The translations under genes were made by a program, and so were the position numbers. Positions 1 to 6,876 of a stretch of 11,744 bases of DNA are shown here, piece after piece. The notes beneath the pieces are model-generated. The model was given only the letters and a program-made list of their open reading frames with translations, searched no databases and was not told the DNA's origin. Source of the DNA: Candidatus Eiseniibacteriota bacterium (lineage in GTDB: Bacteria; JAFGKV01); NCBI GenBank assembly GCA_025453925.1, contig JALOPK010000075.1, forward strand, positions 1 through 11,744, given 5' to 3'. The number at the start of each line of letters is the position of its first letter. Within the stretch, counting starts at the first letter, position 1.

Positions 1-24
1 CCCTCACACTGACCGGCTCCACCC

Positions 25-38
25 CCGAGAAGCCTCGG
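25..38. other. Short hairpin downstream of the acyltransferase
   Basis: CCGAG (25-29) pairs with CTCGG (34-38) across a 4-base loop. It lies about 65 bases beyond the stop of the minus-strand acyltransferase gene, where a transcript end could fall. There is no T-run after it on the minus strand, so it is not a standard intrinsic terminator and may be chance. Confidence 0.15.
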
Positions 39-104
39 CACAGGCGCCAGGGCCTGCCCGGTGTCTCCGAGTTGTGACCGGCCCCATGCGGACGGCGCCT
101 CCAC

Positions 105-905
105 TCAGGAAAAGGCGCCCCACGCCTGGAGGCGACTCCGGATGAACTCGATGACGGCCTGGTGTTCGGACTTGCCTGTGCCCGTGATCGGCATGGGAGG
201 CCCGAAGGCCATGTGGAGTGGCTTCGTCCGATCGAACGGGCCGAAGTCCCGGAGGATCCTCCCGTTCCCCCAGGCATCGGTCTTCACCGCCGCAGGAATG
301 ACCGCGACGCCGCCCGCGCGTGCCAGCTTGATGCCCAGGGAGTTGAACTGCTCGGGGACGAACGCAATCCGGCGGGTTGCCTGCGGAAACACGATGACGG
401 AGACCCCTCGCGCCAGAAGCTCCCTGCCCCTGGTGAGCACTGCCTCCATGTCGCCCCGGGGGTCTTTCCGCGTCACGACGATGGGATCGCGTGAGCGCAT
501 CACTGGCCCGAAGATCGGATGGGTCACCAGACTGCGCTTCACCACGAACGTCACCGGACGGACGGGAGCGATGATGGAGGGGAGCAGTTGGGTTTCGGCG
601 GCACTCATGTGATTGCCGATGATGACGACCGGGCCTTGGGTCTTCCGCAGGTTGTCGATTCCGGACAGATGCAGCCGGCCCCCACACCGCTCGACCTGGC
701 GGAAGATCGCGAACGAGCTCGTGGCCCACTCGGTGTCATCGTAGCGATTTCGCACCGCCGTGTACCATGCACGGAAGACGACCCCGAAGTAGCGGAGGTA
801 GAGATTCCACCTCGTACCAAGAAGGCGATCGAGCACGTAGCGGGGCGTGTCCTCGGGCGTGTCGTAGGTGTCTTCAGGGAAGAACACGGGAAGGTTGCGA
901 TCCAT
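105..905 (-). CDS. PlsC-type 1-acylglycerol-phosphate acyltransferase family protein
   Basis: This is a 266-residue protein of the lysophospholipid acyltransferase (LPLAT/PlsC) superfamily, which moves an acyl chain onto a lysophospholipid or similar acceptor at the inner membrane. Seen: motif I is NHMSAAE (residues 98-104), with Glu where the classic H(X)4D has Asp. Motif III is FPQATRR (173-179), a variant of FPEGTRS. Motif IV is VIPAAVKTD (202-210). FNSLGIKLA (187-195) and KTDAWGNG are further block-like stretches that I recall from an uncharacterised PlsC subgroup. There is no clear long N-terminal membrane helix. Start: the ATG at 905 follows GGGAG by about 10 bases. An in-frame ATG at 947 would overlap the stop of the upstream RRM gene as ATGA and add 14 residues, but it has a poor ribosome site. 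The gene is probably co-transcribed with the RRM gene. The acyl acceptor cannot be told from sequence. Confidence 0.85.
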   Translation of the reverse strand: MDRNLPVFFPEDTYDTPEDTPRYVLDRLLGTRWNLYLRYFGVVFRAWYTAVRNRYDDTEWATSSFAIFRQVERCGGRLHLSGIDNLRKTQGPVVIIGNHMSAAETQLLPSIIAPVRPVTFVVKRSLVTHPIFGPVMRSRDPIVVTRKDPRGDMEAVLTRGRELLARGVSVIVFPQATRRIAFVPEQFNSLGIKLARAGGVAVIPAAVKTDAWGNGRILRDFGPFDRTKPLHMAFGPPMPITGTGKSEHQAVIEFIRSRLQAWGAFS

Positions 906-943
906 GATGGTTGCTCTCCCAAGAACGATGCCTCGCCGGCTCC

Positions 944-1186
944 TCATACATTGCTCAACGACACGTCAGTGCCTGCAGGCGTGTAGGCCGCCGCAGAAAC
1001 GGCTATCTCGCTCTCACGCCCGGGCGTAGGCCTCGCGTACACGAGTGGTCCGAAACCTCGCGGGCACCCGCTCTCGCGGTCGGTGATGATTCTGATGGCC
1101 ACCACTTCTCCGAAGACGCCGAATGCCCACTGGATCGTCTCTCTGGTGATACTGCGACTCAGATTGCCGGCGCACAGCTTCCTCAC
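944..1186 (-). CDS. Small single-domain RRM (RNA-recognition motif) protein, divergent
   Basis: This 80-residue product matches the layout of the small bacterial RRM proteins (a start close to MKKLYVGNL, one RRM, little else). Seen: the RNP2-like segment is KLCAGNL (3-9), followed by AFGVFGEVVAIRIITDRESG (21-40), a very typical RRM stretch, then RNP1-like RGFGPLVY (43-50) and a final beta-strand-like GTDVSLSNV (72-80). The RNP2 aromatic (position 2) is Cys5 and the RNP1 position-5 aromatic is Pro47. Only Phe45 remains of the three usual base-stacking aromatics. The usual Gly/Arg-rich tail is missing. The GTG at 1186 is chosen because it gives the canonical N-terminus. The frame stays open upstream to a TTG at 1363, but that part looks non-coding. 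The stop forms ATGA with a possible acyltransferase start at 947. A promoter-like site at 1335-1363 points at it. It may be a real, diverged RNA-binding protein or a decaying gene. Confidence 0.55.
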   Translation of the reverse strand: MRKLCAGNLSRSITRETIQWAFGVFGEVVAIRIITDRESGCPRGFGPLVYARPTPGRESEIAVSAAAYTPAGTDVSLSNV

Positions 1187-1187
1187 C

Positions 1188-1207
1188 CGGAGCGGTGCGC
1201 CGCTCCG
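1188..1207 (-). promoter_or_regulatory. Perfect 8-bp hairpin abutting the RRM start codon
   Basis: CGGAGCGG (1188-1195) and CCGCTCCG (1200-1207) are exact reverse complements around a 4-base loop. In the minus-strand transcript the hairpin ends one base before the GTG start codon at 1186. The only GGAG-type ribosome-site sequence nearby is inside its 5' arm, so the folded form should hide it. This suggests translational control of the RRM gene. GC-rich sequence makes chance pairing more likely than usual. Confidence 0.4.
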
Positions 1208-1334
1208 CCGCCTCGCCGCACTAGCGGTCTGCCAGGTAGATCCCGGCACCCGGCCGCAGGTCGCTCTTTCCCCCACAGGCTCAGGCGGCGGCCCCTCGGT
1301 GGCGGAAACCCCTTGGAATGCGACAGAGACCGGG

Positions 1335-1363
1335 AATATACCTGCGGCACAACGCCGTGCCAA
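1335..1363 (-). promoter_or_regulatory. Sigma70-like promoter for the RRM-acyltransferase unit
   Basis: On the minus strand, TTGGCA (1363-1358; 5 of 6 to TTGACA) is followed after exactly 17 bases by TATATT (1340-1335; 5 of 6 to TATAAT). Transcription would begin near 1328 and give a leader of about 140 bases before the RRM GTG. It is the best promoter match seen in the window and lies where a promoter for this gene pair is expected. Confidence 0.45.
1346..1361. promoter_or_regulatory. Dyad inside the promoter (operator candidate)
   Basis: GGCAC (1346-1350), 6 bases, then GTGCC (1357-1361) form a 16-base dyad covering part of the -35 hexamer and most of the spacer of the promoter at 1335-1363. 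A dimeric regulator bound here would block RNA polymerase. The arms are only 5 bases and no second copy was seen, so this is weak. Confidence 0.25.
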
Positions 1364-1403
1364 TCACCCCAATCCGCCGCGGACAGGGGGCCTCCCGGCC
1401 GGT

Positions 1404-1440
1404 TGCACGCCAAGAAACGGCGGGAAAAAGAATGCGTGCA
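1404..1440. repeat. 7-base inverted repeat in the divergent spacer
   Basis: TGCACGC (1404-1410) and GCGTGCA (1434-1440) are exact reverse complements separated by 23 A-rich bases. Their centres are 30 bases apart, about three helical turns. The repeat starts about 150 bases before the FAH-family start codon and could be an operator or a loose hairpin. Chance is possible. Confidence 0.2.
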
Positions 1441-1556
1441 TCACTGCCGCGCGGTCGGCACGAGGGGCATGACGGGATCCCCGGCCTCACTGCCATGGAC
1501 TGCGACGGGCGGCAACGCTACTTTGTCGCCACCAGCATGCCTATAGGAGCCCGAAC

Positions 1557-2360
1557 ATGCGCATCATCAGGTTTCTCGACGAGCGTGGCGACAGTCGATG
1601 GGGAGTTCCCGAGGAAAACGGGCAAGCCCGCATCTTGGTTGCCCCACCTTTTCCCGAGCCGCCGCGGCTTGGCCACGAACGTGCCGCTGTCTCCAGAATC
1701 CTTGCGCCCGTTGAGCCAAGTAATGTCTACTGTGTCGGAAAGAACTACCAGGAGCACATCGTCGAAACCGGCAGTCGCCCGCCCGCCCACCCCATCGTCT
1801 TCCTGAAGCCGACCACGGCCGTGATCGGCCCGGATGCCTCCATCCGGATCCCCTTGGCGTGCAGAGATACCCCACAGGTCGACTACGAGGGCGAGCTGGC
1901 GGTCGTCGTCGGCCGGGAGGCCCGCGATGTGAGCGAGGAGGATGCGTTGCACCACGTACTGGGGTATGCGTGCGCCAACGACGTCACTGCCCGCTGGTGG
2001 CAGCGCCACGGAGGCGGGCCATGGGCGCGCGGGAAGGGCTTCGACGGTTTCTGTCCCGTGGGCCCGTGCGTGGTGACGGCCGACGAAATCCCCGACCCCC
2101 AGTCCCTGTTGCTGGAGACGGAGCTGAACGGCGTCATCATGCAGCGGTCTGCGACATCCCAGATGCTGTTTTCCGTGAGGCGACTCATCTCGTTCCTGAG
2201 CCAGGACACCACTTTGCTCCCGGGGACGTTGATTCTGACCGGTACCCCGGCAGGTGTCGGGTTCACCAGAACCCCGCCAGTGTTCATGCGTGCCGGCGAT
2301 GTGGTCGCCGTCACCATCAGCGGCGTGGGCAGACTGGAGAACAGGGTTGAAGCCGCATAG
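1557..2360 (+). CDS. Fumarylacetoacetate hydrolase (FAH) family protein
   Basis: This 267-residue cytoplasmic metal-dependent enzyme belongs to the FAH superfamily, whose members hydrolyse C-C bonds of acylpyruvates, decarboxylate oxaloacetate, or act on 2-hydroxy-dienedioate intermediates of aromatic degradation. Seen: a short N-terminal domain, then VGKNYQEH (60-67), where the family usually has GxNYxxH with the active-site His. The metal-ligand segment DYEGE (109-113) supplies Glu111 and Glu113. The third ligand is Asp142 in NDVTAR (141-146). Lys160 sits in KGFDGFCPVGP, and the lid/substrate segment TGTPAGVG (228-235) is intact. The usual RD after NDVxA is RW here (NDVTARWW). Start: the ATG at 1557 is preceded by AGGAGC at normal spacing. 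All catalytic features look intact, so activity is likely, but the substrate cannot be named; neither flanking gene belongs to an aromatic-degradation pathway. It appears to be transcribed alone. Confidence 0.92.
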   Translation: MRIIRFLDERGDSRWGVPEENGQARILVAPPFPEPPRLGHERAAVSRILAPVEPSNVYCVGKNYQEHIVETGSRPPAHPIVFLKPTTAVIGPDASIRIPLACRDTPQVDYEGELAVVVGREARDVSEEDALHHVLGYACANDVTARWWQRHGGGPWARGKGFDGFCPVGPCVVTADEIPDPQSLLLETELNGVIMQRSATSQMLFSVRRLISFLSQDTTLLPGTLILTGTPAGVGFTRTPPVFMRAGDVVAVTISGVGRLENRVEAA

Positions 2361-2495
2361 GCGCGGACCGCCCGAGAGCCCCGGGCTGAGCGCCCCTCCT
2401 CGAGACCCCTTTTCCCTGGGATCAGGCCGCACTTCGTCCATCACCCTTCTTCGTCTCTCTGGTTGCTCGCGTACACCACATTGAGAGGAGTCCTG

Positions 2496-5400
2496 ATGAG
2501 CCGCCGTTGTCTCTTCCTGGTACTCGTGGTGGTACTCTTGTGTTCGCCTTCGTGGGCGACCCTTCCTGACGACATCCATCTGATCCAGCCGTACCCCCGG
2601 GGGAAGGCGGATTCCGTTCTGGCGGCTCGCGAACGCCTTGTCTTCATCCCTGGCCCTGAGCTCTCCGCCTTGGAAGAGGCGGTCAAGGCCGGCACGCATG
2701 CGCCGCCGGCACCTCCCGTGCCGGGGACCGTATCCTCCGCGACACTCGAAGGCTCCGTGAGCGGCGACATCGCCCGGCTCTCCGCCACGTACATCGTGGA
2801 CGTATTCGAGGCCGGGGCGGTCTATGTCCCGCTGGTCGCCCGTTCCCTGCCCATCCTCTCGGTCCGCCAGGCCGGGATCCCCCTGAGGCTGACGGCCGGG
2901 GGGGCGTTCCCCACGCAATACGATTCGAGGCAGGAACCGGCCGGCGCATGGTGGGGAGTCGTCGTCCAGGGCTCGGGAAGGCGCCTCATCTCCGCATCCC
3001 TCCCCGTGCCAGTCGATCAGACCGACGACGGCGGTTCGCTCCAGGTGTCGCTGCCGACCGTCGGGGCATCGGTCATGACGTTGAGACTGCCCCCGGGGGA
3101 GTGGGACGTTGAGTCCGCCGGACCGGCGCTTCGACAAGGGCCCCGGGGCGAGAGCGTCGAGGTGCGGCCCGGCGTTGGCGGAACGATGAGCGTCGCATGG
3201 AGACAGGCCACCCGTCGCGTGGCGCGGCCGCGGGAAACCAGAGAGGTGACGCTGGAAGCGACCGGCGAGCATCTGGCGTCGGTGGGTGAAGCGGCGGTCA
3301 AAGGGCAGGTGCAGTTCAACCTCCGCGTGTGGACCGGCCAGGTTCAGATGCTGGACATCGTGAAGCCGGAAGGCGTAGAAGTGATGAACGTCAGCGGGCC
3401 CAGCGTTGACACCTGGGAGCAGAGCGAAGGAAGCATCCGCGTCTATCTGGCGTCCCCGGTGCAGGGAGAAGAGCGGCTGACGGTAGAGTATCTGCTCACC
3501 ATGTCCGGTCCCGAGGGCGCGATCACGCTGCCGCCCCTGGCGGTCTCAGGCGCCCGGCGACAGCTCATGCATTGGGCAGTGGTCGCCACCACCAACATCG
3601 AGGTTGAACTCGCCGAGTCACAGAGTGTCGAGGTGCTACAGCCGCGGGAACTCCCGGAAGGCCTGAAGGGGGTCGCCGCCGGCAGGATTCTGGTGGCGCT
3701 GCGGGGCGATCCAACCCAGGCGGTGGCGGTGCTGCGGGTGTCCCGGCATGCGGATGTGCCTGTCCTGGTGGCGTCGATCGATCAGGCTACGTTCACCACC
3801 GTCGTGTATCAGTCGGGACAGCAGGTCACCACCTGCCGCTACGACATGCGCAACACGACCAAGCAGTTCCTCGAGCTGGCGCTCCCGCAGGATGCCCAGC
3901 TCTGGGACGTCAGAGTTGATCGTCAGCCCGTCCGTCCCGGGCTTGTCGAGAGCACCGTGCTGGTGCCTCTGGCATCCTCGCTGGGAAGGTCGGAAGAGAC
4001 CTCCTTCCCGGTGGAAATCACGTATCTCGTGCCCATGCGGCTCTCCCCCTTCGCGGGCCGGCTCGTGGTACAGGGACCGAGGCCTGACCTGCCGGCCAGC
4101 CGTGTCACCTGGGATCTGCGGTATCCCGGGCGGCTGTGCCCGATACGCTGGGGCGGCAATATGGAGAGGGAGCCCTCTACCGGTTCGCGCCGGATGGGTC
4201 TTCCGTTGTCGGAACTGATGGTCCCCTCCGCGTCTGAGCCCAAGATGGAGCATGACATGGCGGGGCGAGATGACGATGTCTCGCAGCGCGCCGGAGAGGC
4301 CTGGAGCCGGAACGAAGAGCGGAAGAGCGGCGTGGATGAGAACCAACGAATGCGGCAGATGGCCCGGGACTACCTGCAGAAGGGGGCGTCGGCAAAAGCC
4401 ACCAGACGGAGCATCGGGAAGCCGTCAGTCGAGGTCTCCGCGCCGGCAGTCGGCAAAGGAGTTCGTTTCTCCCAGATTCTCCAGCAAGCGGAGGCGCCCG
4501 TCGTCCGCTGCATCTACGTCAGGGGCGGTGTGCGGTGGGATTACGTCGGACTCGTGGCGGTGGTGCTCCTCGGGGCGATGCTCGCCATGCGGTGGCGCCG
4601 GCGTCACGTCATCGCGGCCCTTGTGCTGATCGCGCTGGATGCGACGGCGGCGCCGACGCCTCGCGAAGTCCTCCGCATGGTGCCCAACGACGAGCTGGCT
4701 CGGCTCCTCACGGGGCCTACCTCCCAGGAGTATGCGTTCATACCCTACTCACGGATCAGCGCGCTCTTCACTGCGATCCGAACCGGGCAGCCGGTCTCGC
4801 TTCCTGCTGCCGTTTTCCTCGACAAGGTCGAACTCGCCCTGAGCGTCGAGGATGACGAGGCCCGCATCACCGGCACGGCCACGATGATGACCGCGGGGAG
4901 CGGATGGCGCGCCATTGACCTGGTGGGGGATGCTGCCCGCGTGAGCCGGGTCACGCTGGCAGGCAATCCTGCGGCCCTCTGGAGTTCGGACGCCGGCACC
5001 AGAGTGCTGACCGACGCTGAGGGCATGCAGCCGTTGGAGTTCGAGTATGCCACCGGCGTGACCATACAAGGCAACAGCCGCAGCGTTGCGTGCCCGGTGC
5101 CGCGTTCCCCCGGGTGCCTCATGACAATCACGTTGCCCCTGGGTTCATCCGGTCTCACGGTTGCCGGCCGACGGGTTGACCTGGAGACGGATGCGAAGGC
5201 GGCCACTGTGGTCGTTGCCATCCCCGGCCAGGTCAGCGTTCCCCTGTCGTGGCGCTACGTGCCCCCGGAGCTTGTGCTCCCCGCCGGCGCGCGTCCGGGC
5301 GAGGCAGGGCCTACACGTGGACGCCTGATGGCCGAGGCCCTGACCCTCTATTCGGTGGACGCGGGCGCCGTGGAGGGACGAACGAGGGTTACTGCGGATA

Positions 5401-6695
5401 TTGTGCAAGGGACCCGCGACAGCCTCGTTTTTCGCCTCCAACCAGGGCTGGAGGTGCTGGACGTTGCCTCGACCGCCGCGGAGGACTGGACCGTGGCGCG
5501 GGACGGAGGGCGTCGCCTCGTCGTCCTGCTCAAGAACGGAACCAAGGGTCGGGTCGTCCTGCACCTCACACACGAAGTCTCGCTGGCCGATTCGGTGGCC
5601 ACCGTCATCATCCGGGAGCCCGCCATTCTCGATGCGGTGCGATACCGAGGGCAGGCGGGCCTCCAGGTCCTCACCAGTGTACGGGTCACCCCCGTGTCCC
5701 ACACCGGGTCCACCCGGACCGACGTGCGGGACATCCCGCAGGACCTCTGGACCATGGCCTCCAACCCCATTCTGCTGGCGTATAAGCACATCGATCCCGC
5801 CTACGCCATCGAACTCCGTGTTGAGCAGCAGAAAGACATACCTCTTCTGACCGCCTCAGTGGATCGAGAGCAGCTTCTCTCGGTGGTCTCGTCATCCGGA
5901 CGGGTCGTCAGCCGCGCCCGTCTGCAGGTCAGGAACAGCGGGGAGCAGTTCCTGAAGGTGTTCCTCCCGGAGGACGCCCGGGTATGGAGCTATCAGGTCG
6001 GTGGCGTCACCGCAGCTCCCTCGCGGGGAGACGATGGAGGACTGCGGCTTCCCGTCCCGCCGTCGGAGGAGGAAGAAGGCGGTCTTCGCGCGGTGCTGGC
6101 GGAACTGGTGTGGAGCCAGGAGCTGGATTTGCGGCCGTACGGCGGTCGCGTGGCCATCACCGGTCCACGGGTGGAGATTCCCTGCTCGGTGGTCGAGTGG
6201 GAGGTGTATGTCCCGTCGCGCCGAACCTGGATCGTCACGTCGTCGAACCTGGACCACGCCTCGTGGCCCGAACCCTGGGTCCGGACTGAGACGACTTCGA
6301 ATGAGATCGGACTCATGGCGCAGATCAATGTCGCCGATGAGGCGCAGAACGCTCCGGCCGACGGGTGGGCCGCCGGCACCATGCCCGTGAAGGTGGACAT
6401 CCCATTGGAGGGCACCCGGCGCACATTCTCCCGGGCCATGCTCATCGGGCCGGCCCCTTCGGTTGAGATGCTGGCCATTCCCATCGTCCCGCGCGCCGCA
6501 ATCGTGACCGCGGTGGCGGTCATCGTTCTGTTGGTGTGGCGGATCTCGGGGCGAATGCGTGTCCGAGGATTCATCGTTCGCGTAGTGTTGACGGCGGCAG
6601 CGGCCTTCTTCGTAAACCGTCTGGTGGCGTTCGCGGCAGTCGCCGGGCTGGTGTGGCGGGCGCTGTCGGGGAGGAACCGGGGCGGCGGAGAATAG
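2496..6695 (+). CDS. Giant exported membrane-anchored protein with internal tandem duplication, function unknown
   Basis: This 1399-residue protein matches no named family I recognise. Start: the ATG at 2496 follows AGGAG by 5 bases and begins a clean signal peptide (1-21, cleavage after PSWA); an in-frame TTG at 2463 is rejected. Unit A (about 22-700) is beta-rich by eye and ends in a charged linker (about 590-660) and a hydrophobic segment (684-698) followed by RWRRRH. A second hydrophobic stretch (705-714) ending DATAA looks like a second signal peptide and opens unit B (about 720-1399). Unit B ends with hydrophobic segments near 1334-1350 and 1361-1387. The units repeat: residues 413-474 and 1107-1168 align without gaps with 26 of 62 identical, both containing QFL and W near the end. 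FIPGPELSAL (50-59) matches FIPYSRISAL (748-757), and GPRPDLP matches GPRVEIP. Most of the chain should be outside the inner membrane. It looks like a scaffold or surface protein, but this is a guess. Confidence 0.9.
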   Translation: MSRRCLFLVLVVVLLCSPSWATLPDDIHLIQPYPRGKADSVLAARERLVFIPGPELSALEEAVKAGTHAPPAPPVPGTVSSATLEGSVSGDIARLSATYIVDVFEAGAVYVPLVARSLPILSVRQAGIPLRLTAGGAFPTQYDSRQEPAGAWWGVVVQGSGRRLISASLPVPVDQTDDGGSLQVSLPTVGASVMTLRLPPGEWDVESAGPALRQGPRGESVEVRPGVGGTMSVAWRQATRRVARPRETREVTLEATGEHLASVGEAAVKGQVQFNLRVWTGQVQMLDIVKPEGVEVMNVSGPSVDTWEQSEGSIRVYLASPVQGEERLTVEYLLTMSGPEGAITLPPLAVSGARRQLMHWAVVATTNIEVELAESQSVEVLQPRELPEGLKGVAAGRILVALRGDPTQAVAVLRVSRHADVPVLVASIDQATFTTVVYQSGQQVTTCRYDMRNTTKQFLELALPQDAQLWDVRVDRQPVRPGLVESTVLVPLASSLGRSEETSFPVEITYLVPMRLSPFAGRLVVQGPRPDLPASRVTWDLRYPGRLCPIRWGGNMEREPSTGSRRMGLPLSELMVPSASEPKMEHDMAGRDDDVSQRAGEAWSRNEERKSGVDENQRMRQMARDYLQKGASAKATRRSIGKPSVEVSAPAVGKGVRFSQILQQAEAPVVRCIYVRGGVRWDYVGLVAVVLLGAMLAMRWRRRHVIAALVLIALDATAAPTPREVLRMVPNDELARLLTGPTSQEYAFIPYSRISALFTAIRTGQPVSLPAAVFLDKVELALSVEDDEARITGTATMMTAGSGWRAIDLVGDAARVSRVTLAGNPAALWSSDAGTRVLTDAEGMQPLEFEYATGVTIQGNSRSVACPVPRSPGCLMTITLPLGSSGLTVAGRRVDLETDAKAATVVVAIPGQVSVPLSWRYVPPELVLPAGARPGEAGPTRGRLMAEALTLYSVDAGAVEGRTRVTADIVQGTRDSLVFRLQPGLEVLDVASTAAEDWTVARDGGRRLVVLLKNGTKGRVVLHLTHEVSLADSVATVIIREPAILDAVRYRGQAGLQVLTSVRVTPVSHTGSTRTDVRDIPQDLWTMASNPILLAYKHIDPAYAIELRVEQQKDIPLLTASVDREQLLSVVSSSGRVVSRARLQVRNSGEQFLKVFLPEDARVWSYQVGGVTAAPSRGDDGGLRLPVPPSEEEEGGLRAVLAELVWSQELDLRPYGGRVAITGPRVEIPCSVVEWEVYVPSRRTWIVTSSNLDHASWPEPWVRTETTSNEIGLMAQINVADEAQNAPADGWAAGTMPVKVDIPLEGTRRTFSRAMLIGPAPSVEMLAIPIVPRAAIVTAVAVIVLLVWRISGRMRVRGFIVRVVLTAAAAFFVNRLVAFAAVAGLVWRALSGRNRGGGE

Positions 6696-6764
6696 CCGAA
6701 TCGGTGTTCCGCGCGTTGGGCAGCATGCTGTTCGCGCGGATCACGTGACGGCGCAACCGGTGGT

Positions 6765-6785
6765 GGCTCGCTCCCCGTGCGAGCC
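6765..6785. terminator. Hairpin in the convergent intergenic region (first)
   Basis: GGCTCG (6765-6770) pairs with CGAGCC (6780-6785) across a 9-base loop. It lies between the ends of the giant gene and the sensor kinase gene, where both transcripts should stop. No T-run follows on either strand, so a terminator role is only suggested by position. Confidence 0.25.
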
Positions 6786-6803
6786 CCTGGATAGGTGGGG
6801 AAA

Positions 6804-6824
6804 GCGGAGAGCGCAATCCTCCGC
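6804..6824. terminator. Hairpin in the convergent intergenic region (second)
   Basis: GCGGAG (6804-6809) pairs with CTCCGC (6819-6824) across a 9-base loop. It has the same 6-9-6 geometry as the hairpin at 6765-6785, 18 bases after it. There is no T-run. It may help end the convergent transcripts. Confidence 0.22.
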
Positions 6825-6876
6825 CCGAGCCGGCCGGCGCCGGGTGATGAGTTGTCGATCCCCGAGGGGACTGCCG

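Larger units (their letters stand above)
1187..1556. other. Gene-free divergent spacer with regulatory-type structures
   Basis: About 370 bases separate the minus-strand RRM gene from the plus-strand FAH-family gene. No convincing protein is encoded; the open frames across it look like random GC-rich translation. It holds a hairpin touching the RRM start (1188-1207), a sigma70-like promoter towards the RRM gene (1335-1363) with an internal dyad, and a 7-base inverted repeat (1404-1440). No clear promoter for the FAH gene was found; a weak TTGCAC at 1403-1408 overlaps the inverted repeat. Confidence 0.6.

Noticed and set aside
4-729. Minus-strand open frame of 241 codons
   Set aside because: It is another frame of the acyltransferase gene. 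The real frame shows acyltransferase motifs, this one none.
944-1060. Frameshift in the RRM gene after RGFG
   Set aside because: The existing frame still gives a plausible last helix and strand (SEIAVSAAA and DVSLSNV), so no frameshift is needed.
1187-1363. N-terminal extension of the RRM gene to a TTG at 1363
   Set aside because: The added residues look non-coding, the TTG overlaps the promoter -35, and the GTG at 1186 gives the canonical RRM start.
911-1546. Plus-strand open frame of 211 codons across the RRM gene and spacer
   Set aside because: It has Pro/Arg-rich random composition, no ribosome site and no motif; the RRM signature lies on the other strand.
2463-2495. TTG start for the giant gene
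   Set aside because: It would put 11 residues before a clean signal peptide. The ATG at 2496 has an AGGAG site.
1518-3272. Long open frame on the minus strand (584 codons)
   Set aside because: It lies opposite the FAH gene and the start of the giant gene. Its translation is rich in Gly, Arg and Asp with no motif, as expected from antisense GC-rich codons.
6834-6843. CCGGCGCCGG palindrome
   Set aside because: It is a ten-base GC palindrome in GC-rich DNA, with no loop and no second copy; probably chance.
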